In this document: positions 24,912-37,728 of the stretch, one piece after another
How positions within the stretch are numbered: the stretch's first letter is position 1
Layout: each line of letters begins with the position of its first letter
DNA from: Actinacidiphila glaucinigra
Lineage (GTDB): Bacteria > Actinomycetota > Actinomycetes > Streptomycetales > Streptomycetaceae
Length of the DNA: 64,000 nucleotides
NCBI RefSeq assembly: GCF_900188405.1
Contig: NZ_FZOF01000018.1
Location: 117,268 to 181,267, forward strand
Direction of reading: 5' to 3'
The notes under the pieces: generated by a model
The model's input: the letters and a program-made list of their open reading frames with translations, nothing else
Database searches by the model: none
Told to the model about the DNA's origin: nothing
Position numbers and translations under genes: made by a program

Positions 24912-25894
24912 CGACGGGCACGCAGGCGCCCACCGTCCCCGGACGTCCCAGACCCGCGGCCCACCTGCCCGCCGGGCCCGGTGCCGGTGCCGGGCCCGGG
25001 ACCGGGGCCGCGGCACCCGCCCAGCCCGGTGGCGCCTCCACCGGCATGAAGGAGATACGGTTCGCCGCGCTCGGCGACTCGCTCACCGAGGGCCTCGGCG
25101 ACCCCGTCGCCGCCGGCTGGCGCGGCTGGGCGCCCCTCCTGGCGCAGGGGCTGGCCGCCGAACCCTCGGCCGTGCGCCTGCTCAACTGCTCCCGCAGCGG
25201 CGCCCTCACCAAGGACGTCGTCGAGGAGCAACTGCCCCGCGCCCTCGACCACCGGCCGCACCTCGCCTCCGTGGTGATCGGCGCCAACGACACGCTGCGC
25301 GGCAGTTTCGACATCGAGACCGTCGCCCGCCGCCTGGACACCGTCCTGGCCCAACTGCGCTCCCACGGTGCCGAGGTCCTCACCGCCTGCCTGCCGGACC
25401 CCGGCCGCATGCTGGGCCTGCCGTGGCCGCTCGCCCGCCCGCTCGGCCGCCGGATGGCCGCGCTGAACCAGGTCGTGCACGTCCTGTCCGAGCGGTACGG
25501 GGCCGTGCACCTGCACGCCGCCCGCCACCCGTGGGTGGCCGACCGCGCGTCCTGGAGCGCGGACCGGCTGCACCCCAGCGAACTCGGCCACCGGCTGCTG
25601 GCCCGCGAGTTCCACGACCTTTTGGCGGCCCGCGGCCTGTCGGACGGCGAACCGCCGTCCACGACCCCTGGCGGGCCGGGACCGGGCGCCGCGGCGAGCG
25701 TGTGGTGGATGGCGACCAAGGGCACCCGCTGGGTCGCCGACCGCTGCACCGATCTGCTGCCCGACCTGCTGCGGCTCGCCGGCCGGGAGGCCCGGCACCG
25801 GCTGGCGGGCACCGACGGCCTGCTGGACCTGCGCTCCCGGGACGCCACGGCCGGTGCGCTGGCCCGCCTGGGAGGGACGTCCCTGGGACAATGA
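24908..25894 (+). CDS. SGNH/GDSL-family hydrolase
   Basis: A 328-residue esterase/acyltransferase-fold protein. Block I is GDSLTEG with the nucleophilic Ser, block III is GANDTL, and block V is DRLHPSELGH with catalytic Asp and His, so the triad is complete. A low-complexity Pro/Gly/Ala stretch of about 45 residues precedes the domain and is not a standard signal peptide; translation may instead begin at the internal ATG before KEIRFAALGDS. The ATG overlaps the glycosyltransferase stop. Its place behind two glycosyltransferases suggests it trims or transfers acyl groups on the same glycoconjugate. Confidence 0.85.
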   Translation: MTTGTQAPTVPGRPRPAAHLPAGPGAGAGPGTGAAAPAQPGGASTGMKEIRFAALGDSLTEGLGDPVAAGWRGWAPLLAQGLAAEPSAVRLLNCSRSGALTKDVVEEQLPRALDHRPHLASVVIGANDTLRGSFDIETVARRLDTVLAQLRSHGAEVLTACLPDPGRMLGLPWPLARPLGRRMAALNQVVHVLSERYGAVHLHAARHPWVADRASWSADRLHPSELGHRLLAREFHDLLAARGLSDGEPPSTTPGGPGPGAAASVWWMATKGTRWVADRCTDLLPDLLRLAGREARHRLAGTDGLLDLRSRDATAGALARLGGTSLGQ

Positions 25895-25898
25895 GGGG

Positions 25899-29501
<3,603 letters not shown>

Positions 29502-29536
29502 GGGGTTCCGCACGCGCGGTGCCCGGACCGTGCCGT

Positions 29537-29577
29537 TTGGGACGATGTCGGTCCGAGCGCCTAGTCTGTGCGTCGTG
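29537..29577 (+). promoter_or_regulatory. Promoter for a leaderless GTG start
   Basis: TTGGGA (29537-29542), a 19-bp spacer and TAGTCT (29562-29567) precede the GTG start by seven bases, with no ribosome binding site. This spacing implies a leaderless mRNA beginning at or next to the GTG. Confidence 0.5.
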
Positions 29578-31095
29578 ACCACGACCGTTCCGCACCAGCT
29601 CAGCGGCGGTGTCCGGCCCGCGCCGGGCCCGGCCGCCGACGAGGGCCTGGCCCGCCGGCTCAAGGCCCTGGCCTGCACCGCGCCGCTGCACGACCTCGAC
29701 GCGCGCAAGGCCAACCTCGCGGGCGAGTACTCGGTCTACGCGATGGCGGAGATCGCCCTCGCCGCCATCGACCTGGTCACGCTCAACATGGACTTCGACA
29801 CCGGCGCCGACCACGACCAGATAATCTCCCGGCTGCTGCCCCGCATCGCCGCCCAGGCCCCCGGCCGTCCCGCCCCCGAGCACGAGCGGGTGGGCCGCTG
29901 GGTCCTGGAGAACCTGATCAACGTCGGCAGCGTCGACCGCGGCTTCCGCGCGGTCTACGGCACCTTCGGCGCGGACGGCGCGTATGTCCGCCGCGACTAC
30001 GACTTCAAGCTGATCGAGGAGGTCCCGGGCCGCGACGGCACCGTCTACCTGCGCACCACCGACGAGGCCGTCAACGTGCTCGTCGGCGCCCTCGACACCG
30101 ACGTGACCAGCGCCCAGATCGCCGCCGAGGTCAAACTCGAGGTGCTGATCAACCGGGGCCGGCTCGCCGACGCCCAGCTCGCCGCGGAACAGGCCCGCTA
30201 CCGCACGGTGCAGTACGCCGAGACCCTGCGCCGCGCCCTGGACGCCACCCGCCGCAACGTCCGGGCCGTCGACTGGATCCGCACCGTCCCCGACATGATC
30301 GCCGAGGCGCTCGACCACGTCGCCGACCGCTACCGGCACGAGAACGCCATCCTGACCAACATCCGCAAGGCCAGGGACGAGTCGGAGGACCCGGAGCACA
30401 AGCGCCGCGCCGCCGAGCTCGTCGACATCGTCAAGGACTGCATCCGCCGCCACACCCAGCTGCAGTCCCGGCTGCTGGAGGCCGGCCCGATCTTCCGTGC
30501 CGAGCAGGACCGGCAGGCCTTCGCCGCGCCCCGCGGCGGCGCCCTCGTCGGCATGCTCGACCTGTACGGGCAGCTGGTCGCGCCCGTCCTGCCGCTCCCG
30601 GTGGAGCAGGCCACCCGCGTCACCGACGCCTGGTTCGCCCGCGGCACGGGCCTGCGCACCCCCGCCTCGGTACGCGTCACCGACCTCGTGGACGCGCTGC
30701 TCACCCCGCCGGTGGAGCGCGAGCACCTCGGCGCCGAGATGCCCGAGCCCGACCTCGTCGCCACCCCGGACGACAGCCGGTTCAGCGAGGAGCAGCTCGA
30801 GACCGCCCTGGAACTCCTCGACCTGCCCCACGACGCCCCCCGGCGGCTGTCCGGACTGCTCGCCGAGGCCCGCCGCCTCGACCCCGAACTGCCCTACCTG
30901 GTCGCCCTGCTGGCGGTGCACGCGGCCAGCCCGCCGGTCGGCACGGCCTACCGCCAGGGCGAGGAGCGGCTGCTGTTCGCCGTGGACGACGGCACAGAAC
31001 TGGACGACCCCGAGTTCGGCGGCGCCGACCTGATCGTGGGCACGGCCCGGCTGGACGCCGCCGGGATGGCCGCCGAGCGGTCCGAGGCGGCGTGA
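29575..31095 (+). CDS. MukF/JetA-like kleisin-type subunit (candidate)
   Basis: A 506-residue soluble helical protein, first in a three-gene operon with a winged-helix protein and an SMC-like ATPase. A winged-helix-like segment lies at about residues 130-185 (DYDFKLIEEVPGRDG, VYLRTTDEAVNVLVGAL). Long amphipathic helices follow (AEQARYRTVQYAETLRRAL, NAILTNIRKARDESED), resembling the helical middle of MukF and JetA proteins. A globular C-terminal part follows. The kleisin/MukF assignment rests on gene order and fold pattern, not on a diagnostic motif. The GTG at 29575 sits behind a leaderless-type promoter. It would bridge the ATPase heads of the SMC-like partner. Confidence 0.6.
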   Translation: MTTTVPHQLSGGVRPAPGPAADEGLARRLKALACTAPLHDLDARKANLAGEYSVYAMAEIALAAIDLVTLNMDFDTGADHDQIISRLLPRIAAQAPGRPAPEHERVGRWVLENLINVGSVDRGFRAVYGTFGADGAYVRRDYDFKLIEEVPGRDGTVYLRTTDEAVNVLVGALDTDVTSAQIAAEVKLEVLINRGRLADAQLAAEQARYRTVQYAETLRRALDATRRNVRAVDWIRTVPDMIAEALDHVADRYRHENAILTNIRKARDESEDPEHKRRAAELVDIVKDCIRRHTQLQSRLLEAGPIFRAEQDRQAFAAPRGGALVGMLDLYGQLVAPVLPLPVEQATRVTDAWFARGTGLRTPASVRVTDLVDALLTPPVEREHLGAEMPEPDLVATPDDSRFSEEQLETALELLDLPHDAPRRLSGLLAEARRLDPELPYLVALLAVHAASPPVGTAYRQGEERLLFAVDDGTELDDPEFGGADLIVGTARLDAAGMAAERSEAA

Positions 31096-31097
31096 CG

Positions 31098-31139
31098 ATG
31101 AGCGAACCGACCATCCGCACCGAGGAGACGACCCCGTGA
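31098..31139 (+). CDS. Possible 13-codon mini-cistron coupled to the next gene
   Basis: ATGAGCGAACCG opens a 13-codon frame encoding MSEPTIRTEETTP, whose TGA overlaps the GTG start of the following gene (GTGA). It begins 2 bp after the previous stop. It could pass ribosomes from the first to the second long gene, or be a chance frame in the 40-bp spacer. Confidence 0.3.
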   Translation: MSEPTIRTEETTP

Positions 31140-32017
31140 GCGACCAACGCGACGGCGAGAGCACGCAGCCGCCCGCGGCGGCCCCCGGCCCGGCGGCCGT
31201 CACCCCCGGCGACGCCGCGGACGCCGCCCGCCTCGTCTCCTTCGGCCTCCAGCCGAAGCTGCTGCCCGCGCGCGACATCGAGTACGCCGAGCTGATCCGC
31301 CGCTACCGCGAGGAGCCCCTGTTCTCGCGGCTGGCCGACGCCGTGGCCGCCGGCCTCGGCCTGGTCGTGCTGGAGGTCTCGGCGCGGGCCGGCATGGCGC
31401 TGGCCGCCGGGGAGGACTCGGTCTTCGCCGTCCGCATGGGCGACTACTCCCGCCGCGCCGCGTCCGACGCGGGCGACCGCTTCCTGCACGGCCTCGCCCA
31501 CCTCGCCACCGCCGCCATGGCCTTCCCGCGACCGGAGGACCTCGCCGACGACGCGTACATCGGGCGCGTCACCGTCAACGGCATCGACGGCTTCCTGCGC
31601 CAGGCCTGCCGCCGGCTGGAGGAACGGGCCGAGGAGCAGGGGGAGAACACCGACCCGGCAACCGACGCCCCCGGCCTGGAGGCCGCCTGGCGGGTCTATG
31701 TGCGCCGCAGCTCCACCGGCGCCACCAAGGACGCCCGGCGCCTCGCGGGCTCCACCACCGGCATCGTGGGCAAGGCCGTCTCCTTCCTCGTGGACTCGGG
31801 GTTCCTGCAGCGCACGGGTGACGAGTCGGGCGGCACGTACCGCACCACCGCCCGCTACCAGCTCCAGGTCCGCGACATGGCGGGCAGCGCCGCCATGGCC
31901 GAGCTCCTGGACCTGGGCATCGTGCCCCGGCCCGGCGAGTCGGCGGCGCTGATGCCCGCGGAGGAGGGCGAGGACCTCGGCCTCGTGGCCGGGGCGGGCC
32001 TGCCCTTCCACTCCTGA
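31136..32017 (+). CDS. MukE/JetB-like winged-helix subunit (candidate)
   Basis: A 293-residue soluble protein, second gene of the SMC-like operon. After a Pro/Ala-rich start it is mainly helical. Near residues 200-250 it has a winged-helix pattern: helices in STTGIVGKAVSFLVDSGFL followed by a beta hairpin QRTGDESGGTYRTTARYQL. Tandem winged-helix proteins of this size (MukE, JetB) bind the kleisin subunit in MukBEF and Wadjet complexes, which fits its place between a kleisin-like gene and the ATPase gene. The start is GTG with GAGGAG upstream, overlapping the mini-frame stop. The family name is an inference. Confidence 0.6.
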   Translation: MSDQRDGESTQPPAAAPGPAAVTPGDAADAARLVSFGLQPKLLPARDIEYAELIRRYREEPLFSRLADAVAAGLGLVVLEVSARAGMALAAGEDSVFAVRMGDYSRRAASDAGDRFLHGLAHLATAAMAFPRPEDLADDAYIGRVTVNGIDGFLRQACRRLEERAEEQGENTDPATDAPGLEAAWRVYVRRSSTGATKDARRLAGSTTGIVGKAVSFLVDSGFLQRTGDESGGTYRTTARYQLQVRDMAGSAAMAELLDLGIVPRPGESAALMPAEEGEDLGLVAGAGLPFHS

Positions 32018-32094
32018 ACGGCGGCCGTCCGCCCCCGGATCCCGCCGATCCACCCGTACCTGCCGACCACAGACCACCACGACGAGAGCCCCCC

Positions 32095-35000
32095 ATGTAC
32101 GAGCTGTCCCGGGTCCGCCTCTACTCCATCGGGCCCGCCGGTGCGCGCTACGCCGACACCGTGCTGGACCTGCGCGGAGTCGGCGAGCCCGTGCCGCAAC
32201 CCGCACCCGCCCAGGCGGAGTTCTTCGAGGACGAGCCGACCGGGCCGCCGCGCCGTCCCGCGCCGGCCGGTGTGCTGTTCCTGGAGAACGGCGGCGGCAA
32301 GTCCGTCCTGCTCAAGCTGATCTTCTCCGTCATGCTGCCCGGCCACCGCAACACCCTGGGCGGCGCGAGCTCCGGTGTGCTCCGCAAGTTCCTGCTGGCC
32401 GACGACTGCGGCCACGTCGCCCTGGAGTGGCAGCACACGGTCACCGGCGAGCTGGTCGTCGTCGGCAAGGTCAGCGAGTGGCGCGGCCGCCAGGTCTCCT
32501 CCGACCCGCGCAAGTTCGCCGAGGCCTGGTACTCCTTCCGGCCCGGTCCCGGGCTCGGCCTGGACTCGCTGCCCGTGGCCGAGTCCACCGCCGTCCGCCC
32601 CTCCGCGGAGGGAGCCTCGGGCGCCCGCGGCCGCCGCCGCACCATGAAGGGCTTCCGCGACGCCCTGACCGACGCCGGACGCTACTACCCGCACCTGGAG
32701 GTGGTGTGGGAGGAGATCCACGACCGGTGGAACGAGCACCTCGGCGAACTCGGGCTCGACCCCGAACTCTTCCGCTACCAGCGGGAGATGAACGCCGACG
32801 AGGGCGAGGCCGCCGGTCTCTTCGCGGTGAAGAAGGACTCCGACTTCACCGACCTCCTGCTGCGCGCGGTCACCGACACCAGGGACACCGACGGTCTCGC
32901 CGACCTCGTGCACGGCTTCGCCGGCAAGCTGGGCCGTCGGGCCGAGCTCACCGCGGAACGGGACTTCACGGCGGGCTCCCTCGAACTGCTCGGCCGCATC
33001 GTCGACACCACCGCCACCCGCGAACAGGCACGCGGTGTCCACGCCCAGTCCGAGCGCCGCACCCGGGCCCTGGCCCGCGGCCTGTCCGCGCGCGCCCGCG
33101 AGGAGCGGGGCCGCGCCGCCGAGCTGGCCCAGCGGACGGCGAGCGCCGCCCAGACGGTCACCGACGCCGAGTCCGCCCGCGGCCGCGGTGCCCTGGTCGC
33201 CGCCGAACTCGCCTACCGGCACGCCTCGCTGGCCCTGGCCGCCGGCGAGAAGAGCGCCGCCGCGCTGCGCCGCGAGCTCAACGACGCCCGTACCCTGCAG
33301 TCCGCCTGGCAGGCCGCGGAGATCGTGCTGCGGCACCGGGCCGCCGCCGACCGCCTGGCCCGGGTCACCGCCGCCATCCGTGAGGCGGAACGGGACGCCG
33401 CGCCGGCGCTGGCCGCCCGTACGACCGCCGCGGGCGACCTCGTCCGCGCCCTGCGCGCCGCCGCGGACACCGCCGACGAGCGGGCGGACGCGGAGGAGGA
33501 ACGCTCCGCGGGACTCCAGGCGCAGTCCGAGGCGGCACACCGCGACGCCACCGCCGCCGCGACGGAGGCGCAGCGCGCCCGCAGCGAGTCCGGGCACCTG
33601 GTGCAGCGGCTGGCGGAGGTCGAGCAGGAGACCGCCGAGGCGGTCCGGGCCGGCTGGCTGGACGACTCCGCCCCCGACGCCGACCCGGCCCGGGCCGCCC
33701 TGGAGGCCTCGGACGCCGAGAAGGCCGCCGCGACCGTCGCGGAGACCGCGCGCGACGCCGCCCGCCGGGCCGGTGACCGGGCCCGCGAGGCCGCCGCCGC
33801 CGACGCGCGCGCCGAGCTGTCCGCCGCCCGCGCGGCCGACGCCCTCGCCGCGGCCGAGGCCGCCCACGCCGCCGAGTCACGCGTCGCGGACGCCCTCGCG
33901 GCCGAGCCCCGCCTGGCCGGACTCCTCAGCCTGCCACCGGCGGAGGCACCCGGTACCGTCGCGGCCGACGCGGCGGGGGACCCGGCGGGAGGGACCGCCG
34001 AGGACCGCGGCCCGGCCATCCCCGCGCAGGCTTCGGCGGCCCGGCGCGGCGCCCCGGCGGACGTACCGCGCCCCGCCGAGCAGGGCCCGCTGACCGCGGC
34101 CGAACTCGACATCTTCGCGGAGCCGCTCCGGGAGATGCTGGACGGCGCGGTGGCCTCCGCCGAGCGCCGGCTGTTCGACCTGCGCACCGCCGCCGCCGAC
34201 GACGCCCGCATCCTGGCGGCGCTCGGCGACGGCGGGCTGCTGCCGCCGGGCCCCGACGTCCTCGCCACCGTCGAGTACCTGGGCGAGCAGGGCATCCCGG
34301 CGCTCCCCGGCTGGCGCTACCTCGCGCAGGCCGTCGACCCGGCCGACCACGCCGCCGTGCTCGCCGCGCGCCCGGAGCTGGTGGACGGCGTGGTCGTCAC
34401 CGACCCGCAGAGCTACGTGAGGGCCCGCGAGGCGCTGGCGCAGGCCGCGCTGCTGCCGCGGTCGACCGTCACGGTCGGCACGGCGGCGGCGCTGCTCGCC
34501 CCGCCGCCCCCGGCGGGTGCCGAGCCCGAGCTCTTCCTCGTCCCGCCCAACCCGGCCATGCACGACGAACTGGCCGCCGACGGCGAGCGGCAGGCGCTGC
34601 GCGCCCGCGCGACCGCCCGCGAGGAGGACATCCGCGGGCTCGCCGCCCGCCTGGCCGAGGACCGCACCCTGGCCGCCCGGCTCTCCTCGTGGCGCTCTGG
34701 CTGCCCCGGTGGCCGGCTCGCGGAGCTGGCCGCGGCCGTGGAGACCGCCCGGGAGACCGCGGTCGCCGCCCGCGAGGAGCTGGCGGAGGAACGCTCGGTA
34801 CGGATGGAGGCCGACGAGGCCGCCGCCGAGGCGACCGCCGTGCGCGACGAGCGCCAGGAGGCGGCGCAGCAGGCCCGGCGGGCCGCCGACGCGCTCGCCG
34901 GTCTCGCCTTCCGGCTGCGCGAGCGGGCCAACTGGCAGCGCAGGACCCGGGAGCTGGCCGAGGACGCCGTCGAGGCCGAGACCCGCGCCGACGCCTGCCT

Positions 35001-36822
35001 GGCCCTGGCGCGCGCCGCCGACGAGGACCGCCGCGCCGCCCAGCGTGCCGCGGACGACGCGCGCCGCACCGCGCGCGTGCTCCGCGCGGAGCGCTCGGAG
35101 ATCACCGGCGCCCCCGACGAGGCCCTCGAGGACGAGGACGGCGGGGGCCGGCCGGCCGGCTCGCTGCCCACCCTGCGCGAGGCCTACCGCGCCGCCTCGC
35201 AGGTGTACGAGAAGGTGGGCGTCGGCGCCGACCTGCGGGCCGAGCAGGCCCGCGCCGAGAGCACCGAGCAGTCCGCGCTCACCGAACTGGAGCGCCTCAC
35301 CAACAAGGTGCGCACCCGCGCCGGGCTGCTGCTGGAAGGCCCGGACGGCGCCGACGGCCCCGCGCGCCAGGCCGCGGCCGCCCGTGCGGAACAGCTGGTG
35401 GCGACCCTCGACTCCCGTGCCTCCGCGGCCAGTGAGCAGCTCGGGCGGCTGCGCGGCGAGGCCGAGCGGCACGCCCCGGCGGACGGCGAGGCGCACACCG
35501 AGCTGCCCGAGGAGCTGCTGCCCCGCGACGCCGAGCACGCCCAGGAGCTGCTGCGCGGCGCCAACGGCGAACTGGCCGCCCGCACCGAGGCACTGACCCA
35601 CGCCCGGGACGGCCACGGTGACCTGGTCCGCGCGCACCGCTCCGCCGAGGACGCCGCGACCGGCTTCGACGAACTCGCCGCGCTACTGAGGGACCTGCTC
35701 CGCGACGGCGACCGGCAGCCCGAGGAGGGCGAGGAGGAGCCCGAACCGCACTCCGGCTCCCTGGAGGCGGCCAGGACGGCCGTCGCCGAGTCCCGCCGCG
35801 GCCTCCGCGGCTGCGCCGCCGACCTGTCGGCGGCCGAGTCGCAGCTGCGCGAGGCCTGCGACGTCCTCGTGCGGCACGCCAACGCGGCCCGCTACGAGCA
35901 GGTGCGCACCCCGGCCCGCCAGCAGATCCGCGAACTGCCCGGCTCCGCGCTGCCCGAGCACGCGGACGCCTGGCACACCGCCTTCACGCCGCGGCTGCGG
36001 GTCCTGACCGACGAACTGGAGCAGCTGGAGCGCAACCGCGACAGCATCGTGGACCGGCTGCGCGGCATGGTGGAGTCCTCGCTGGCCACCCTGCGGTCCG
36101 CGCAGCGGCTGTCCCGCCTGCCCGAGGGGCTGGGGGAGTGGTCGGGGCAGGAGTTCCTGCGGATCCGCTTCGACGACCCGGACCACGCGGCGCTCAACGA
36201 GCGGCTCGGCGCCGTGATCGACGAGGCGACCCGGGCGGCCGTCCGCAAGAACTCCGACCTGCGCCGGGACGGTATGTCGCTGCTGCTGCGCGGGGTCGCG
36301 GCCGGCCTCGAACCCAGGGGCGTGGCCGTCGAGATCCTCAAGCCGGACGCCGTGCTGCGCGCCGAGCGCGTGCCCGTCGGGCAGATGGGCGACGTCTTCT
36401 CCGGTGGTCAGCTGCTCACCGCCGCCATCGCGCTGTACTGCACGATGGCCGCGCTGCGCAGCAACGACCGCGGCAGGGACCGGCACCGGCACGCGGGCAC
36501 GCTCTTCCTCGACAACCCGATCGGCCGCGCCAACGCCACCTACCTGCTGGAGCTGCAGCGCGCGGTCGCCGACGCGCTGGGCGTCCAGCTGATCTACACC
36601 ACGGGCCTGTTCGACACGACGGCGCTCGCCGAGTTCCCGCTGGTCGTACGGCTGCGCAACGACGCGGATCTGCGCGCGGGACTGAAGTACATCAGCGTGG
36701 AGGAGCACCTGCGGCCCGGACTCCCGGTGCAGGACCCGGAGTCCGAGCCGGTGCACGGCGAGATCACGGCGACGCGGATGTTCCGCCGCCCGGCGGAGCA
36801 GCCGGCCCCGCAGGGCGGCTGA
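32095..36822 (+). CDS. SMC/MukB-like ATPase
   Basis: A 1575-residue coiled-coil ABC ATPase of MukB/JetC type. Walker A is at residues 64-71 (ENGGGKSV), right behind a short N-terminal strand region. Two very long Ala/Glu/Arg-rich coiled coils (about 280-640 and 860-1340) flank a globular hinge-like part (about 690-830, with VEYLGEQGIPALPGWRYLAQ). The ABC signature VFSGGQLLTAAIAL is at about 1432-1445 and Walker B GTLFLDNPIGRAN at about 1467-1479. This is the head-coil-hinge-coil-head plan of SMC proteins. Such ATPases extrude DNA loops in chromosome segregation (MukB) or anti-plasmid defence (JetC). No JetD-like nuclease follows. Confidence 0.85.
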   Translation: MYELSRVRLYSIGPAGARYADTVLDLRGVGEPVPQPAPAQAEFFEDEPTGPPRRPAPAGVLFLENGGGKSVLLKLIFSVMLPGHRNTLGGASSGVLRKFLLADDCGHVALEWQHTVTGELVVVGKVSEWRGRQVSSDPRKFAEAWYSFRPGPGLGLDSLPVAESTAVRPSAEGASGARGRRRTMKGFRDALTDAGRYYPHLEVVWEEIHDRWNEHLGELGLDPELFRYQREMNADEGEAAGLFAVKKDSDFTDLLLRAVTDTRDTDGLADLVHGFAGKLGRRAELTAERDFTAGSLELLGRIVDTTATREQARGVHAQSERRTRALARGLSARAREERGRAAELAQRTASAAQTVTDAESARGRGALVAAELAYRHASLALAAGEKSAAALRRELNDARTLQSAWQAAEIVLRHRAAADRLARVTAAIREAERDAAPALAARTTAAGDLVRALRAAADTADERADAEEERSAGLQAQSEAAHRDATAAATEAQRARSESGHLVQRLAEVEQETAEAVRAGWLDDSAPDADPARAALEASDAEKAAATVAETARDAARRAGDRAREAAAADARAELSAARAADALAAAEAAHAAESRVADALAAEPRLAGLLSLPPAEAPGTVAADAAGDPAGGTAEDRGPAIPAQASAARRGAPADVPRPAEQGPLTAAELDIFAEPLREMLDGAVASAERRLFDLRTAAADDARILAALGDGGLLPPGPDVLATVEYLGEQGIPALPGWRYLAQAVDPADHAAVLAARPELVDGVVVTDPQSYVRAREALAQAALLPRSTVTVGTAAALLAPPPPAGAEPELFLVPPNPAMHDELAADGERQALRARATAREEDIRGLAARLAEDRTLAARLSSWRSGCPGGRLAELAAAVETARETAVAAREELAEERSVRMEADEAAAEATAVRDERQEAAQQARRAADALAGLAFRLRERANWQRRTRELAEDAVEAETRADACLALARAADEDRRAAQRAADDARRTARVLRAERSEITGAPDEALEDEDGGGRPAGSLPTLREAYRAASQVYEKVGVGADLRAEQARAESTEQSALTELERLTNKVRTRAGLLLEGPDGADGPARQAAAARAEQLVATLDSRASAASEQLGRLRGEAERHAPADGEAHTELPEELLPRDAEHAQELLRGANGELAARTEALTHARDGHGDLVRAHRSAEDAATGFDELAALLRDLLRDGDRQPEEGEEEPEPHSGSLEAARTAVAESRRGLRGCAADLSAAESQLREACDVLVRHANAARYEQVRTPARQQIRELPGSALPEHADAWHTAFTPRLRVLTDELEQLERNRDSIVDRLRGMVESSLATLRSAQRLSRLPEGLGEWSGQEFLRIRFDDPDHAALNERLGAVIDEATRAAVRKNSDLRRDGMSLLLRGVAAGLEPRGVAVEILKPDAVLRAERVPVGQMGDVFSGGQLLTAAIALYCTMAALRSNDRGRDRHRHAGTLFLDNPIGRANATYLLELQRAVADALGVQLIYTTGLFDTTALAEFPLVVRLRNDADLRAGLKYISVEEHLRPGLPVQDPESEPVHGEITATRMFRRPAEQPAPQGG

Positions 36823-36872
36823 ACCCCGGCGGGCTCCGGCCGGCTGCTCCTTACCTGCGGCTGAACCCCGGC
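36816..36872. repeat. 15-bp direct repeat after the SMC-like gene
   Basis: CGGCTGAACCCCGGC occurs at 36816-36830, spanning the stop codon of the SMC-like gene, and again at 36858-36872. It looks like a small local duplication. The surrounding 141-bp gap between convergent genes is GC-rich and has no gene. Confidence 0.6.
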
Positions 36873-36963
36873 CCGCCCCAGGGCGGCCCGCCCCGAAGGC
36901 CGGGGGCTCGCGGGGCCGTTCGGGCGCCCGGGACGGTGCGGGTTCCCGGGTGGCGCACTTTCC

Positions 36964-37404
36964 TCAGGCGGTACGGGCGCCGGTGCCGGACAGACGCCCG
37001 CGCCGTGCGGCGGCGCGGGCCTCGGACCGGGCCCGCCGCCGTCCGCGCCTGCGCTCGCGGCGCAGCCTGCGGGCCGCGCTGCTCGGGCTGGACACCACGC
37101 CGTTGCGCTGGTTCCAGACCTGGCGGGTGATCCACACGTCCAGCACCGCCCACGTGGCGACGACGGTGAAGCCTATGGCGGTGAGCATCGCCGGCGCCGC
37201 GAGCCAGGACTCGCCGGCCGCCCCCAGCATGGCGATCACCGCGGCGATCAAGGTCAACGAGACGACGAGCACGGCCCGCACCGCCGCCCGGCGTACCGGG
37301 TCGGGCATGCGTGGCCGCCCCACGGGCTCCTCCACCCACAACGGCCGCCGTGTCTTCCGCGGCGGAATGTCGCGATCCAATGCGTCCTCGACGAGGTCGT
37401 CCAT
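36964..37404 (-). CDS. Small two-span membrane protein
   Basis: A 146-residue protein with about 40 charged cytoplasmic residues (MDDLVEDALDRDIPPRK). Two hydrophobic segments follow: AAVRAVLVVSLTLIAAVIAML and WLAAPAMLTAIGFTVVATWAVL. The Arg-rich C-terminal tail (RRLRRERRRGRRRARSEARA) could bind nucleic acid or lipid headgroups. I do not recognise the family. The ATG at 37402-37404 has AGGGGAG nine bases upstream. It is divergent from the conservon and convergent with the SMC-like operon. Confidence 0.72.
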   Translation of the reverse strand: MDDLVEDALDRDIPPRKTRRPLWVEEPVGRPRMPDPVRRAAVRAVLVVSLTLIAAVIAMLGAAGESWLAAPAMLTAIGFTVVATWAVLDVWITRQVWNQRNGVVSSPSSAARRLRRERRRGRRRARSEARAAARRGRLSGTGARTA

Positions 37405-37728
37405 GAAATCTGCTCCCCTGCGGGATACCGGTGGTGCGGTGCCGGATCCCCGATGTCCGACTCCAGAGTGGCTGCCCGGTTTCCGCCGATGAATGCCCTC
37501 CGCAATCCGGAGCACCCCTCCCCGCTCGTCAAACGACGCAGCGGGCCCGCGGGTTCCCTGTGCGCTGCATTTCGGCCAGCCGTACCGACTGTTCATCCGT
37601 ACGAAACGGGTCGTCCCGGGGCAAGGGCGGAGGCGGGGCTTTCGGTTTGGTCATCCGGCAGTAGTAGGCTCGCGCCGTTTGCAGTCGGAACACGACAGCC
37701 CTTGACCGGGTTTGACGTTGGGGAGGCC

